A program made the translations under genes and the position numbers. The notes under the pieces are model-generated. The model had not been told where the DNA came from and made no database searches. It saw only the letters and a list, made by a program, of their open reading frames with translations. Below are positions 48,809 to 57,019 of a stretch of DNA of 64,000 nucleotides, in pieces. The first letter of the stretch is position 1. Every line of letters starts with the position of its first letter. The DNA is from Lachnospiraceae bacterium (GTDB taxonomy: Bacteria > Bacillota > Clostridia > Lachnospirales > Lachnospiraceae), in the NCBI GenBank assembly GCA_022510615.1, contig JAFLTC010000006.1, positions 1-64,000 on the forward strand, written 5' to 3'.

Positions 48809-48815
48809 AGCCTTG

Positions 48816-49202
48816 TTATTTCGCCTTCTGATTTGCCTTCTCTTGAAACTTCTCATCCCAGACAATAAATCTCTCATGTCGGCCTTTGCCGATAACATCC
48901 TTATCATCAAAGGCACGGACTTCAAAAACCAGACGGCGTCCGTCAATTTCAATTAGCTCACTCTCGCAGGTGACGGTCATGCCGAGAGGGGTGGCGGCGT
49001 CATGGGAAACTTCCAGTTTAATCCCCACTGTCCCCTGTCCCTCTTCCAGATAAGGAGCCACGCTTTTCCATGCCGTTTCCTCCATCAAAGCAATCATGGC
49101 AGGAGTGGCAAAAACCTCCAGCGTACCGCTGCCCATGGCTTTTGCACAATTTCGTTCATTCGCCGTTACAGATTCGGTTCCTTTTATTCCGATTTCCAAC
49201 AT
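48816..49202 (-). CDS. Hot-dog thioesterase (fluoroacetyl-CoA thioesterase-like)
   Basis: 128 aa. The start was set at ATG 49202 (MLEIGIKG), 10 bp after GAGGA; the ATG at 49211 overlaps that site. A single hot-dog fold: SGTLEVFATPAMIALMEETAWKSV, then GTVGIKLEVSHDAATPLGMTV and ALIGxGxHERF-like VIGKGRHERFIV, as in the FlK-like family. Hydrolyses small acyl-CoA thioesters; the substrate is unknown. Confidence 0.87.
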   Translation of the reverse strand: MLEIGIKGTESVTANERNCAKAMGSGTLEVFATPAMIALMEETAWKSVAPYLEEGQGTVGIKLEVSHDAATPLGMTVTCESELIEIDGRRLVFEVRAFDDKDVIGKGRHERFIVWDEKFQEKANQKAK

Positions 49203-49266
49203 AATTATCATTCCTCACTTTATGTTTAAATTCTTTCTTTTAATTTCTGTCAAAGATGATTCGCCC

Positions 49267-49301
49267 TAGCACGATGGGTTCAACTTGACACCGTCGTGCT
49301 A
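49267..49301. repeat. Dispersed palindromic repeat, copy 4 (long form)
   Basis: TAGCACGATGG, 13-nt centre GTTCAACTTGACA, CCGTCGTGCTA. Arms pair over 11 positions with one G-T wobble, and the centre also pairs (TTCAA/TTGA). Confidence 0.75.
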
Positions 49302-49363
49302 TCATTATAAAACATTACAAATTCTCATGTCAAATTTTACATTTATGGGGCGGTACAAAACAT

Positions 49364-49401
49364 AAAAGGGAAAGGACAGACGGTTATCCGGCTGCCCTTT
49401 T
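49364..49401 (-). terminator. Hairpin likely ending the MoxR-VWA-LRR transcript
   Basis: AAAAGGG...CAG-A-CGG-TTAT-CCG-G-CTG-CCCTTTT. On the minus strand the stem is followed by ATGTTTTG. It is about 190 bp beyond the MoxR stop. Confidence 0.5.
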
Positions 49402-49415
49402 GAAAGAGGAGTTTT

Positions 49416-49499
49416 ATGAAAAAATATCAAATATTAGGGTTTGGCAATAATCATTACGTGTCGGAACAAAACATGCTGTTCCCTCACGTACGACCCTAG
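49416..49499 (+). CDS. Possible 27-aa small protein
   Basis: ATG 49416 with a strong AAGAGGAGTTTT ribosome-binding site; the product starts MKKYQILGFGNN and ends LFPHVRP. Too short for the ORF track. No family recognised. It lies between the minus-strand terminator and a half-copy of the palindromic repeat, with no following plus-strand gene. May be a small peptide gene or a remnant. Confidence 0.35.
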   Translation: MKKYQILGFGNNHYVSEQNMLFPHVRP

Positions 49500-49565
49500 T
49501 ATAGACACTAATTGTGACAAAATAGTGTTCAAATTTATGATAAAGTGTGAACAGTTTGTGAAGTT

Positions 49566-49580
49566 GGCGTCATCGTGCTA
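49566..49580. repeat. Dispersed palindromic repeat, half copy
   Basis: GGCGTCATCGTGCTA right arm only, 7 bp beyond the MoxR stop. The preceding 70 bp contain weak inverted repeats (ACACTA/TAGTGT, GTTCA/TGAAC). Confidence 0.45.
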
Positions 49581-49587
49581 AACCTTT

Positions 49588-51114
49588 CTATAGCTTCAGT
49601 CGCCGAATCTGTTCCTGCAGCTTTGCCTTTTTTTCTTCCAACAGAAGTTCCTTATTATACTCAAAAAATTTATCACAGCCATGCTCTGTCACAAACCATG
49701 CCGCCTGTGGGTTCAAAGTAAGCTCGGTAACGAAAAGAACCATCTCCGGTCTGCCGGCAAATATTTTTTCCAAAAAGAGAAAGGAATTTGTCAGAGAAGT
49801 TCGGGTTTCTTCTGCCAGCTTTTCATATTCTTCCGTAGATACCGAAAAAGCCTTTTTGATTTCTCCAAAGGCTGCTTCTCCCTCGGTAGAGGAAAAACTG
49901 CTTAGCATATTCTGGTAGGAGTAAAGAAACTGACTGGCCGCAAATCCGGTACTTTCCCCTTCTTCTGTCAACTGTCCGGCAGCACGTTTTTTCTGCTGGT
50001 TCTGCTCGAACTGCTCCAGTTCGGTAGAAAGCAATTCAGTCGGAGTTTTTGCAGAAGAGGCAAACTGCCCCTTCAGACGCTGTAATATTTCAAATACTAT
50101 GGTGAGCACGGAATCTCTCTTTTTCGTTTCGCCAAATCGCTCTCCCAGAGCTCCGAGAAACAGTCCGATGACACTCAGCACTTCATCAAAAGGAGCTTCT
50201 GCCAGCCGGGATACCATCTCCGGGGCATCCTTTCCTTGTAAAATGCCGGTAATATCATAAGAACTTTTATATTTACGGAACAAATCATAATAGCTGGAAA
50301 AATCTCTGGCGATCTCTTCGTGCTGCAAATACTGATGCACCACAGCGGTTGTAATGGGCAGGGACTGTTTTTCATAGGAAATGATTAGTCGGGATAAATC
50401 CTCCCATCCTCTTGCTGTCACAAAATCTTCGCCGTGAATCGTCGTTTCCACCTGATAAAAATTCTCTTTTTTTATATCCAGATAAGATAAAATGGCGGGA
50501 TGTACACCATGACCGTAGGCATATTCCTTCCAGGAGGTAAAGTCCTCCGCAATATCAATCCGTTTCAAACGGTCAAGAGTTACAATGTCAAAATCCCGGA
50601 CCGATTTATTGTATTCCGGCGGATTTCCGGCAGCTATAATAACCCAGCCCTCCGGTACCCGGTGGGAGCCGAAGGTCTTATATTGAAGAAATTGCAGCAT
50701 CGTGGGAGCCAGAGTTTCCGATACGCAGTTAATTTCATCCAGAAACAAAATGCCTTGGGACAAATGGCTCTGCTGCATCTTTTCATAAATGGAAGCAATA
50801 ATTTCACTCATCGTATATTCCGTGACGGAAAAGGACTGACCGTCATATTCCTTTTCCCTTATAACCGGCAGTCCGATGGCACTCTGCCTGGTGTGATGGG
50901 TAATCGTATAGGACACTAACGCTACATCTGCCTCAGCGGCAATCTGTTCCATAATGGCAGTTTTGCCGATGCCCGGCGGTCCCATAAGAAGAATGGGGCG
51001 CTGCTTTTCCACGGGGATTTCATAGCGGCCCTCTTTGTTTTTTGATAAATACACCTGCATGGTGTGAAGAATTTCCTGCTTGGCTTCTTTAATTGTCATC
51101 GTATACTGGTTCAT
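49588..51114 (-). CDS. MoxR-family AAA ATPase
   Basis: 508 aa. N-terminal AAA module (about 1-260): Walker A LLMGPPGIGKTAI, Walker B GILFLDEINCV, sensor IIAAGNPPEYN, arginine-finger region TLDRLKRIDI. The C-terminal half (about 260-508) is helical and specific to this subgroup. MoxR ATPases act as chaperones that remodel a target through a paired VWA protein. The VWA gene ends 12 bp upstream, giving the classic MoxR-VWA pair. RBS AGGAGAACACC. Target unknown. Confidence 0.9.
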   Translation of the reverse strand: MNQYTMTIKEAKQEILHTMQVYLSKNKEGRYEIPVEKQRPILLMGPPGIGKTAIMEQIAAEADVALVSYTITHHTRQSAIGLPVIREKEYDGQSFSVTEYTMSEIIASIYEKMQQSHLSQGILFLDEINCVSETLAPTMLQFLQYKTFGSHRVPEGWVIIAAGNPPEYNKSVRDFDIVTLDRLKRIDIAEDFTSWKEYAYGHGVHPAILSYLDIKKENFYQVETTIHGEDFVTARGWEDLSRLIISYEKQSLPITTAVVHQYLQHEEIARDFSSYYDLFRKYKSSYDITGILQGKDAPEMVSRLAEAPFDEVLSVIGLFLGALGERFGETKKRDSVLTIVFEILQRLKGQFASSAKTPTELLSTELEQFEQNQQKKRAAGQLTEEGESTGFAASQFLYSYQNMLSSFSSTEGEAAFGEIKKAFSVSTEEYEKLAEETRTSLTNSFLFLEKIFAGRPEMVLFVTELTLNPQAAWFVTEHGCDKFFEYNKELLLEEKKAKLQEQIRRLKL

Positions 51115-51126
51115 GGTGTTCTCCTT

Positions 51127-52455
51127 TTATTCCATAAGAAAGTCTTTCTTTTCCTCTGCCTCATCAATTCTCAGCCGGATGGCCCAATGCGGCACTCTGT
51201 CATAGGCAGGCAGGGCATGAGATGGTGTTTCCTTTAGAAAATCCGCCAGTAAAAAGGCGGTGGGATATGCAGGCGGATGCTCCGGATACGTGCCGTAGCC
51301 GTCGGTGAGAATCATAAGCCCCTGCAATCCGGAAAAGCCACCGTTCTTCTGTTGTTTCTCAATATAGTCAAAGACGCAGCGGTAATCAGTACCGCCAAAA
51401 CCTTTCACCTGAAAGGACTCTGCAAGACGGAAAAACTGTTCAAAATCCGTAATACATAAATCCTCCTGTATGATTGTATCAAATTGGAGCAGATGGATAC
51501 GGCTCTGCCGGAAAAAATACCGGGAATGCTTTAAAATGCCGTAGGTTTCCATGAGAAAACGCCGTACCGGATTACCCCGGCAGGAACCGGAGGTATCTAC
51601 CGCAATGACAAGCTCCTTTATTTTTTTCTCCTCCTTATATTCCAGTGGCTCCAATAAAGGGGTATTGCCGTACAAATCTAACCCCAATGTATAGTAGTTT
51701 ACATCAAATTCATCTTCATTTATTTTCAGATTTTCCCGCCAGGCGGCAAACCGTTTCAAAAAATAATCATACCGGTATTCCTCCTGTGTTGTAATCTGTA
51801 AAAGTTCCAGAAGCTTTCCTGCCTGATTTCCGGCACGCCGGTAAAAAGTTTCCATATTTGTTTTTGTCTTCTCGCTGATTTCCTTCCACTTTTTTTCCTG
51901 CTGCTTTTTTGACTCCTCTCCACCGTCCCTTTTCCAGAGAGCGTGGGAATCAATACAAAAATCCTGCTCCATAAAAAGCATATTCTGGTGGTAAAAAACA
52001 TGTTTTTCGAAAAAGAGGTATAGCCGTCCCGGCGTGTAAAAAATCTTATTATCCTCCAATAGCCGGTATGTCTGCTCCCGGATGGGAGACTGCATTTTCT
52101 GCAGACAGGGTACCGACAGAGAGTCAATAATGGCTTCCACACAAATATCGCAGCATAAATCCCACAGTTCTTTGCTTTCTTTTGCCGGCAGATAGAGGTG
52201 GGAGAAAATACAGTGCAGTAAATTGTGCAGATAAGCACGGTTTACCAGTACTGGATTTTCCTCGTAGGAGGAAAGCAGATATTTGGGCTGTACATACAGC
52301 GTTTCACCATCCGTGGCTGTGGAGGAAATGACAGGGCTTATTTCATAGCCCAGTCCCGCTAACGGAACATCTAAAAAACGCATGGCAAGATAGAGTTCAT
52401 TGCGTGCAGCAGACAGTATATCCTTCCCTAATTGGGCAATCGGCTGATATTCCAT
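51127..52455 (-). CDS. VWA-like protein with degenerate metallopeptidase-type N-domain (DUF2201-like)
   Basis: 442 aa. The N-terminal domain (about 1-200) resembles the DUF2201 putative metallopeptidase domain with LHNLLHCIFSHLYLP, but has Asn where HExxH zinc enzymes have Glu, so it is probably not a peptidase. The C-terminal VWA domain (about 290-430) has the MIDAS motif AVDTSGSCRG, a Thr in GGTDYRCV and LTDGYGTYPEHPP. The MIDAS should bind Mg2+ and a protein ligand. Sits between the LRR and MoxR genes in a tight minus-strand operon (9 and 12 bp gaps). Confidence 0.87.
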   Translation of the reverse strand: MEYQPIAQLGKDILSAARNELYLAMRFLDVPLAGLGYEISPVISSTATDGETLYVQPKYLLSSYEENPVLVNRAYLHNLLHCIFSHLYLPAKESKELWDLCCDICVEAIIDSLSVPCLQKMQSPIREQTYRLLEDNKIFYTPGRLYLFFEKHVFYHQNMLFMEQDFCIDSHALWKRDGGEESKKQQEKKWKEISEKTKTNMETFYRRAGNQAGKLLELLQITTQEEYRYDYFLKRFAAWRENLKINEDEFDVNYYTLGLDLYGNTPLLEPLEYKEEKKIKELVIAVDTSGSCRGNPVRRFLMETYGILKHSRYFFRQSRIHLLQFDTIIQEDLCITDFEQFFRLAESFQVKGFGGTDYRCVFDYIEKQQKNGGFSGLQGLMILTDGYGTYPEHPPAYPTAFLLADFLKETPSHALPAYDRVPHWAIRLRIDEAEEKKDFLME

Positions 52456-52464
52456 GTGTTCCTC

Positions 52465-53253
52465 CTATAGCGCAAATTTCCCGGCACCTTTTTTATCGTC
52501 TCCGGCAGTCCGGTTTTTTACATCCAGAACATAGCTGATGAGCTCCGGCCGTTCCAGAGAGGCGGCAATCTCTCCTGCTAACGTAAGCAGTTTGACATCG
52601 ACGTTATCCCCCTCCAAAAAGAAATGCAGGCTATCCATGTCCGGTTCTTTCATATACCAGGTCAGAAGCTCCCTGGTATGCTCCTTAAAGTATTGTTCAT
52701 ACATAGAAGAACAATCCTCTGACAGCTGGTGGGGAAAGCGCAGCCGGTAGGATAGAATACGGGCAAGCACGGAAATTTCTTCACTGACACAGGCGCGTTT
52801 CCACAGGCTGTCATACCTTGGATAATCAATACGGGAATCAAAGAAACATTGCTGATAAAGATAGCCGGTGCCATATCCTACCTCGCTGAAAATTCTTGCC
52901 GGCTCGTTGGCAATATACTCATACTCATAATGGGGAAATAAAAGCACGGCACAGTCCTGCTCCGAATATATGACAGTGACTTTGATTTCATGGTTCATAT
53001 CATACAGGATATCCTTTAAACAGTTGCAGTTATCTTCGCCTTTCCGAAGAATAATATGAGATACCCGCTGACAGTTTTTAAAGGCACCGTCTTCGATTTC
53101 AATACTGCCGTGGGGCAGAATTACCGTCTCTAAGTAACGGCAGTTATAAAAGGCGTGTTTTCCGATCACCTTTGTGCCTTCGGGAATCTCAATTTTTTGC
53201 AATTTTTCGTTTCCGGCATAGGCATAATCCGGTATCCGGTGTGCTTGCTCCAT
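52465..53253 (-). CDS. BspA-type leucine-rich-repeat protein of the MoxR/VWA operon
   Basis: 262 aa. Start ATG 53253 (MEQAHRIPDYAYAG) after GGGGAAGGACAGG is preferred to the ATG 8 codons earlier. The N-terminal part (about 10-70) has two or three BspA-like LRR units (IPDYAYAGNEKLQKIEIPEG, IGKHAFYNCRYLETVILP, IEDGAFKNCQRVSHIIL). The rest (about 80-262) is a helical domain that includes an ankyrin-like SLHFFLEGDNVDVKLLTLAGEIA. No signal peptide, so it is cytoplasmic. First gene of the operon; probably an adaptor or target-recognition subunit for the MoxR-VWA pair (inference). Confidence 0.8.
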   Translation of the reverse strand: MEQAHRIPDYAYAGNEKLQKIEIPEGTKVIGKHAFYNCRYLETVILPHGSIEIEDGAFKNCQRVSHIILRKGEDNCNCLKDILYDMNHEIKVTVIYSEQDCAVLLFPHYEYEYIANEPARIFSEVGYGTGYLYQQCFFDSRIDYPRYDSLWKRACVSEEISVLARILSYRLRFPHQLSEDCSSMYEQYFKEHTRELLTWYMKEPDMDSLHFFLEGDNVDVKLLTLAGEIAASLERPELISYVLDVKNRTAGDDKKGAGKFAL

Positions 53254-53308
53254 GCGACCTGTCCTTCCCCTTTTCATTCTGTTTCAATATACAAAGAATA
53301 GCACTGTA

Positions 53309-53337
53309 TGGACTTTTTGACAAGAAAATGATATAAT
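53309..53337 (+). promoter_or_regulatory. Candidate promoter of the zinc-ribbon/RelA-like operon
   Basis: TGGACT, 17-bp spacer, TATAAT; the palindrome copy at 53358 would lie in the 5' leader. Confidence 0.55.
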
Positions 53338-53357
53338 AATTTTAAATTGGGTTTATA

Positions 53358-53381
53358 TAGCACGATGGCGCCATCGTGCCA
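53358..53381. repeat. Dispersed palindromic repeat, copy 5 (perfect)
   Basis: GCACGATGGCGCCATCGTGC is a perfect 20-bp palindrome, flanked by TA and CA. It sits between the divergent MoxR/VWA/LRR and zinc-ribbon/RelA-like operons, right before the AGAAGGGA ribosome-binding site. Confidence 0.8.
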
Positions 53382-53399
53382 GAAAGAAGGGATGAGTAT

Positions 53400-53834
53400 A
53401 TGTATTGTCATAATTGTGGAAATCCGTTAGGGGATGGAGATAAATTTTGCAGCGCCTGTGGGACACCGGTTGGTGATGAGGGAAAACCTGAGCAGTCAGA
53501 GGAGCAGACAGAGCTGAGAAGCCAGCCGGCATCTGAGGAGCGGGTCGTGTGGGAAGAATCGCAGCCGGTAGCTGATACACACAAAAGAAATACTGGACTT
53601 TTGGTGGCAGTGGTTATTATTGCCGGGGTGCTGACGTTCCTTGTTCTGCTGATCAGCATCTTTATCTGGGGCGGAAAGGCTGAAGGTAGTCTGGAAAAAT
53701 GGAGGGAGCGCTATCGGCCCTACGAAGATCTGGAAGAGGAGGAAGAACCGGCAGATGACGAGGATTTCTGGGGTTCTTACAATGGGGACGAATTTGACAG
53801 GAAAGGGAATCCGGACAGTAACCGTTATTTGTAA
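53400..53834 (+). CDS. Zinc-ribbon single-pass membrane protein
   Basis: 144 aa; start ATG 53400 (MYCHNCG), RBS AGAAGGG. The N-terminal zinc ribbon CHNCG...CSACG (about 3-24) is followed by an acidic linker, one membrane helix (LLVAVVIIAGVLTFLVLLISIFIWGG, about 68-93), and an acidic tail (DLEEEEEPADDEDF). The zinc ribbon should face the cytoplasm. 14 bp upstream of the RelA/SpoT-like gene; may tether or sense for it (inference). Confidence 0.83.
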   Translation: MYCHNCGNPLGDGDKFCSACGTPVGDEGKPEQSEEQTELRSQPASEERVVWEESQPVADTHKRNTGLLVAVVIIAGVLTFLVLLISIFIWGGKAEGSLEKWRERYRPYEDLEEEEEPADDEDFWGSYNGDEFDRKGNPDSNRYL

Positions 53835-53848
53835 GAGGGAGTGTGGCA

Positions 53849-55639
53849 ATGAAATATGATGTAGAGGAAATCAGGGGTAAAATTCATACAGGACAATTGG
53901 AAGGAATCGGCGAGAGACTGGAGGAAGACATCGAGAGCATATTAAAACGTGGAGGCATTTATTTTCGAATTTTTAACCGGGCAAAAACACCCTTTTCCAT
54001 TGCGAATAAGCTGGAAAAGGGCGGATACGGTTTCGGGGAAAACGAAAAAAAACTACAGGACTTAGTAGGACTCCGTGTGGTCGTTTATTATCAGGATGAT
54101 ATGAATATTGTAAGGTCTATTCTGGAAGAAACTTTCTGTCTTGAGGGTGAGTGGTCAGAAACCGATACGACCGAGGAGGAATTCAAGGCATCGAAGTTCA
54201 ATGGTGTATTCCGTATTCCCGATGAATATCAGCGGATTTATAACGGGGACATCAGCTGCGTGCCGGCGGATTTGACTTTTGAGGTACAGCTGCGGACCAT
54301 TTCCTTTGAAGGATGGCATGAAATTGAGCATGACATGCGCTATAAATCTCCTCATGGCGAGGAATTCTGGAAAAACAACGGGGATTTGTCCCGGACTTTA
54401 AACTGTGTACTCGCGAATCTGGAGTTGTGCGACTGGTCTACTCTCAGCGTGTTTGACCAGCTATCCTACTATCATTACGAAGAGGGAAACTGGGAGATGA
54501 TGCTGAAAGGAAAATTCCGTCTCCGTTTTGATGTAAAACCGTTGGCACCGGAACTCATCGATTTTCTGGATGATAATCTTGGTGTGGCATACTGCCTGTA
54601 CCGTTGTACAAGAGACCGGGTTATCTATGCCCTGTTACGGGAGGGCAATTATGAAAAACTGACCTATAATCTTCTGGTAAAGGTGGCAAATGAAACGGTG
54701 GCAACCTATGACAACAAGATTCAGAGGCGTCTTGCCAAGTTGTGTAACGAGATACTAAAGGCGGAGAAAACGCCGCCGGCAGAAAGAGCGGATTTAAATC
54801 CTATGGATGTGACACCGAATTTTCAGCTGAATGTGGTACTGTCCCACCATCCGGAAACGGAGCTTCAGGAAGAATTCATGACAGCGGTGCAGATGATTGG
54901 TGTATGGGCTCAGAGCCGTTTTCACAATATTGTCGGTGATATACCGGTGGAACCGGTGGATTATGAGCTCCATATGGCGGGGTACAACCTGCAGATTTCA
55001 GCAAATGCGTCCTTAGGTTTTTATCGACTGAATCTGGATTATGTAGATATGGAACGGAAAGGAGTAATCTGGCGGACCAGTGTAAGTCTGGAAAGAAGTG
55101 AGCGGATTCGGATGAAGGTGCAGTGCGACTATTGTCATCCACCGGACCGTTTGATTCGTGAGAGTTTTGCAAAACCCCGCTTTGTGGACGAAATTTTCCG
55201 CAAGATTGGCTATGAGGATGTGATACCGATGTCTTTAAAGCCGAGGAAGGTACATAATCTGAAGGATATAGAAAATCTCAGTGAGTTTATTGCTGCCCCG
55301 GCAAGGAATCTGCCGGTCATCGTGGCAGTGGAAGATGAAGACGGGGAACGGCAGATTAATGTGACGAGACTGGCCGAGACGGTGGGAACCTATGCCCATG
55401 TATTTTTGCTGGACAAAAAGGCAATACCGGTCATGGTGGAATCCTCGGATTATACGAGGGAGGAACTGCTTGGTTCCGTCTGGGTCACTTTTCGGGACGG
55501 TGAGGATAAATTTTACACGAAAGAAATGATTGCGGACAGCCGTTTTGACTTTAACAAATACGCATTTGACCGGGGCAATATCTATGAAAAGGCTTTCCGC
55601 CATAAATTGGTAAGGCTTATTAAGGAAAAGAATTGCTGA
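53849..55639 (+). CDS. Divergent RelA/SpoT-domain protein with unknown C-terminal domain
   Basis: 596 aa; ATG 53849 about 9 bp after AAGAGGGA. The N-terminal half (about 1-190) is a RelA/SpoT nucleotidyltransferase-like domain: NRAKTPFSIANKLEKG (substrate-binding Arg/Lys loop), DLVGLRVVVYYQDD, and EVQLRTISFEGWHEIEHDMRYK with the conserved Glu. The segment that normally reads NGYxSLH is NGVFRIP here, so the guanine-stacking Tyr and the His are missing. No HD hydrolase, TGS or ACT domain. The C-terminal part (about 300-596) is unrecognised and contains LPVIVAVEDEDGE and RLAETVGTYAHVFLLD. May make a different nucleotide or act as a sensor. Confidence 0.8.
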   Translation: MKYDVEEIRGKIHTGQLEGIGERLEEDIESILKRGGIYFRIFNRAKTPFSIANKLEKGGYGFGENEKKLQDLVGLRVVVYYQDDMNIVRSILEETFCLEGEWSETDTTEEEFKASKFNGVFRIPDEYQRIYNGDISCVPADLTFEVQLRTISFEGWHEIEHDMRYKSPHGEEFWKNNGDLSRTLNCVLANLELCDWSTLSVFDQLSYYHYEEGNWEMMLKGKFRLRFDVKPLAPELIDFLDDNLGVAYCLYRCTRDRVIYALLREGNYEKLTYNLLVKVANETVATYDNKIQRRLAKLCNEILKAEKTPPAERADLNPMDVTPNFQLNVVLSHHPETELQEEFMTAVQMIGVWAQSRFHNIVGDIPVEPVDYELHMAGYNLQISANASLGFYRLNLDYVDMERKGVIWRTSVSLERSERIRMKVQCDYCHPPDRLIRESFAKPRFVDEIFRKIGYEDVIPMSLKPRKVHNLKDIENLSEFIAAPARNLPVIVAVEDEDGERQINVTRLAETVGTYAHVFLLDKKAIPVMVESSDYTREELLGSVWVTFRDGEDKFYTKEMIADSRFDFNKYAFDRGNIYEKAFRHKLVRLIKEKNC

Positions 55640-55646
55640 GAATTTA

Positions 55647-55675
55647 TTGACAGTTTTACAATAATATTCTATTAT
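55647..55675 (+). promoter_or_regulatory. Sigma-A promoter of the FN3 protein
   Basis: Consensus -35 TTGACA, 17-bp spacer, -10 TATTAT, 67 bp before the start codon. The AAAAGGAG ribosome-binding site lies between. Confidence 0.85.
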
Positions 55676-55741
55676 AAAGGTGCCGTAGTTTTTTACTTAT
55701 AAACTAATTAACTTACTTAAAAAAAGGAGAGAAAAAAAGAC

Positions 55742-56932
55742 ATGAAAAAAACATGCAAAGTTTTAATGATGGTTTTTGCCGTTGCTTTTGGTGTTTTGCT
55801 TTTGACGGGCACTTCCAGTAAGGCGGCAGCAACAATTACTGGTCTCCAACAGACAAAGGCATCAAGCACCTCTGTCACGGTACAATGGCAGGCTGTTATG
55901 GAAAATAGTGTATATTATTCGACTCACATCGGTACGAGTGCAAACAATCTGACCCGACAGGATAACCAATATGGAACAACCGGCTATATCAGTGGACTGA
56001 CAGAAGGCGGTACATATTATGTTCAGGTACGGGCCTATTCCGATTATGCAAGAAATACAGTTATCGCAATATCACCTGTTATTCAGGTAGCTACCACGCT
56101 GGCTGATGTATCGGGTGTTACCCAGACTTCCGCAACAGGAAATACCATTACAATGAAATGGAATCCGGTAACGGGGGCGACAAGTTACTATATCTATCGT
56201 TATGCAAATAGTACCTATACACAAATTGGCAGTTCCAAGACAGCAAGCTATATGGTGACAGGTCTGTCTCCATCTTTGCAGGCAAGCTTCTATGTGGTAG
56301 CAGTAAAGACAACTACCTCTGGATTTACTGTATCAAGTGATTATTATAGAGGAGCTTCTATGCGGACGACACCGGCCAAGCCGGCAAATGTCGCTATCAC
56401 GAGCTGGTATGACAATATTAATGTGGCATACTTGGGTTGGAACGGTGTAAGCTGTAACGGATATCAGGTACAGATTCAGAACAGCAAGGGTAAAACATTG
56501 TTAAATCAGGATGTATCCTATAACAGCCTTAGAGTAAGCCCGTTCTGGAAAGGGGTATTTACGAAGACCCGTGTAAGAGGTTACATTACCATAGGTAACA
56601 AGAAGCTTTACGGTCCATGGTCCGATTATAGCTACAATGCTTCCAATAAATCCATTAAAATATCAAGTAAGAGTAGAAAAATCAAGGTAAAATGGAAAAA
56701 GATTACCGGTGCGGCAGGATATACGATTTATATTTCTAATAAATCCGATTCCGGCTTTAAGAAAGTAAAAACACTGGGCAAGAAAAAGACTTCCATTACC
56801 ATCAAGAAATGTGGTAAGAAAAAGCTGAAAAAGAGAAAAACCTATTATGTTCGTGTGAAATACTTAACAAAAGTAGGCAAAAAGAAAGTAGCCAGTGGAG
56901 TAATGGGACAGGGGTCCATCTACGTTTATTAA
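55742..56932 (+). CDS. Secreted fibronectin-III repeat protein
   Basis: 396 aa. Signal peptide (about 1-29, hydrophobic core VLMMVFAVAFGVLLL, ending SKAAA). Four FN3-like modules: about 31-118, 119-210 (NTITMKWNPVTGATSYYIYR), 213-300, and a lysine-rich fourth at about 303-396 (KIKVKWKKITGAAGYTIYI). No catalytic domain and no sortase signal. Strong own promoter and terminator make it a single-gene, probably abundant, extracellular structural or binding protein. Confidence 0.83.
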   Translation: MKKTCKVLMMVFAVAFGVLLLTGTSSKAAATITGLQQTKASSTSVTVQWQAVMENSVYYSTHIGTSANNLTRQDNQYGTTGYISGLTEGGTYYVQVRAYSDYARNTVIAISPVIQVATTLADVSGVTQTSATGNTITMKWNPVTGATSYYIYRYANSTYTQIGSSKTASYMVTGLSPSLQASFYVVAVKTTTSGFTVSSDYYRGASMRTTPAKPANVAITSWYDNINVAYLGWNGVSCNGYQVQIQNSKGKTLLNQDVSYNSLRVSPFWKGVFTKTRVRGYITIGNKKLYGPWSDYSYNASNKSIKISSKSRKIKVKWKKITGAAGYTIYISNKSDSGFKKVKTLGKKKTSITIKKCGKKKLKKRKTYYVRVKYLTKVGKKKVASGVMGQGSIYVY

Positions 56933-56939
56933 TGAAAAA

Positions 56940-56976
56940 AGAAAAGACCGTCGCGGTTGTGCGGCGGTCTTTTTTG
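56940..56976 (+). terminator. Intrinsic terminator of the FN3 protein
   Basis: AAAAGACCG-T-CGC...GCG-G-CGGTCTTTTTT. Confidence 0.9.
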
Positions 56977-57019
56977 TGTTAAGATAGAAAATAGATTTAG
57001 AATAAAGGAAGTGTATGTA

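Noticed and set aside
49588-53253. MoxR/VWA genes as the known ravA-viaA pair
   Set aside because: The ATPase lacks a recognisable RavA-specific insertion, and the VWA partner carries a DUF2201-like domain plus an LRR gene, which does not fit RavA-ViaA.
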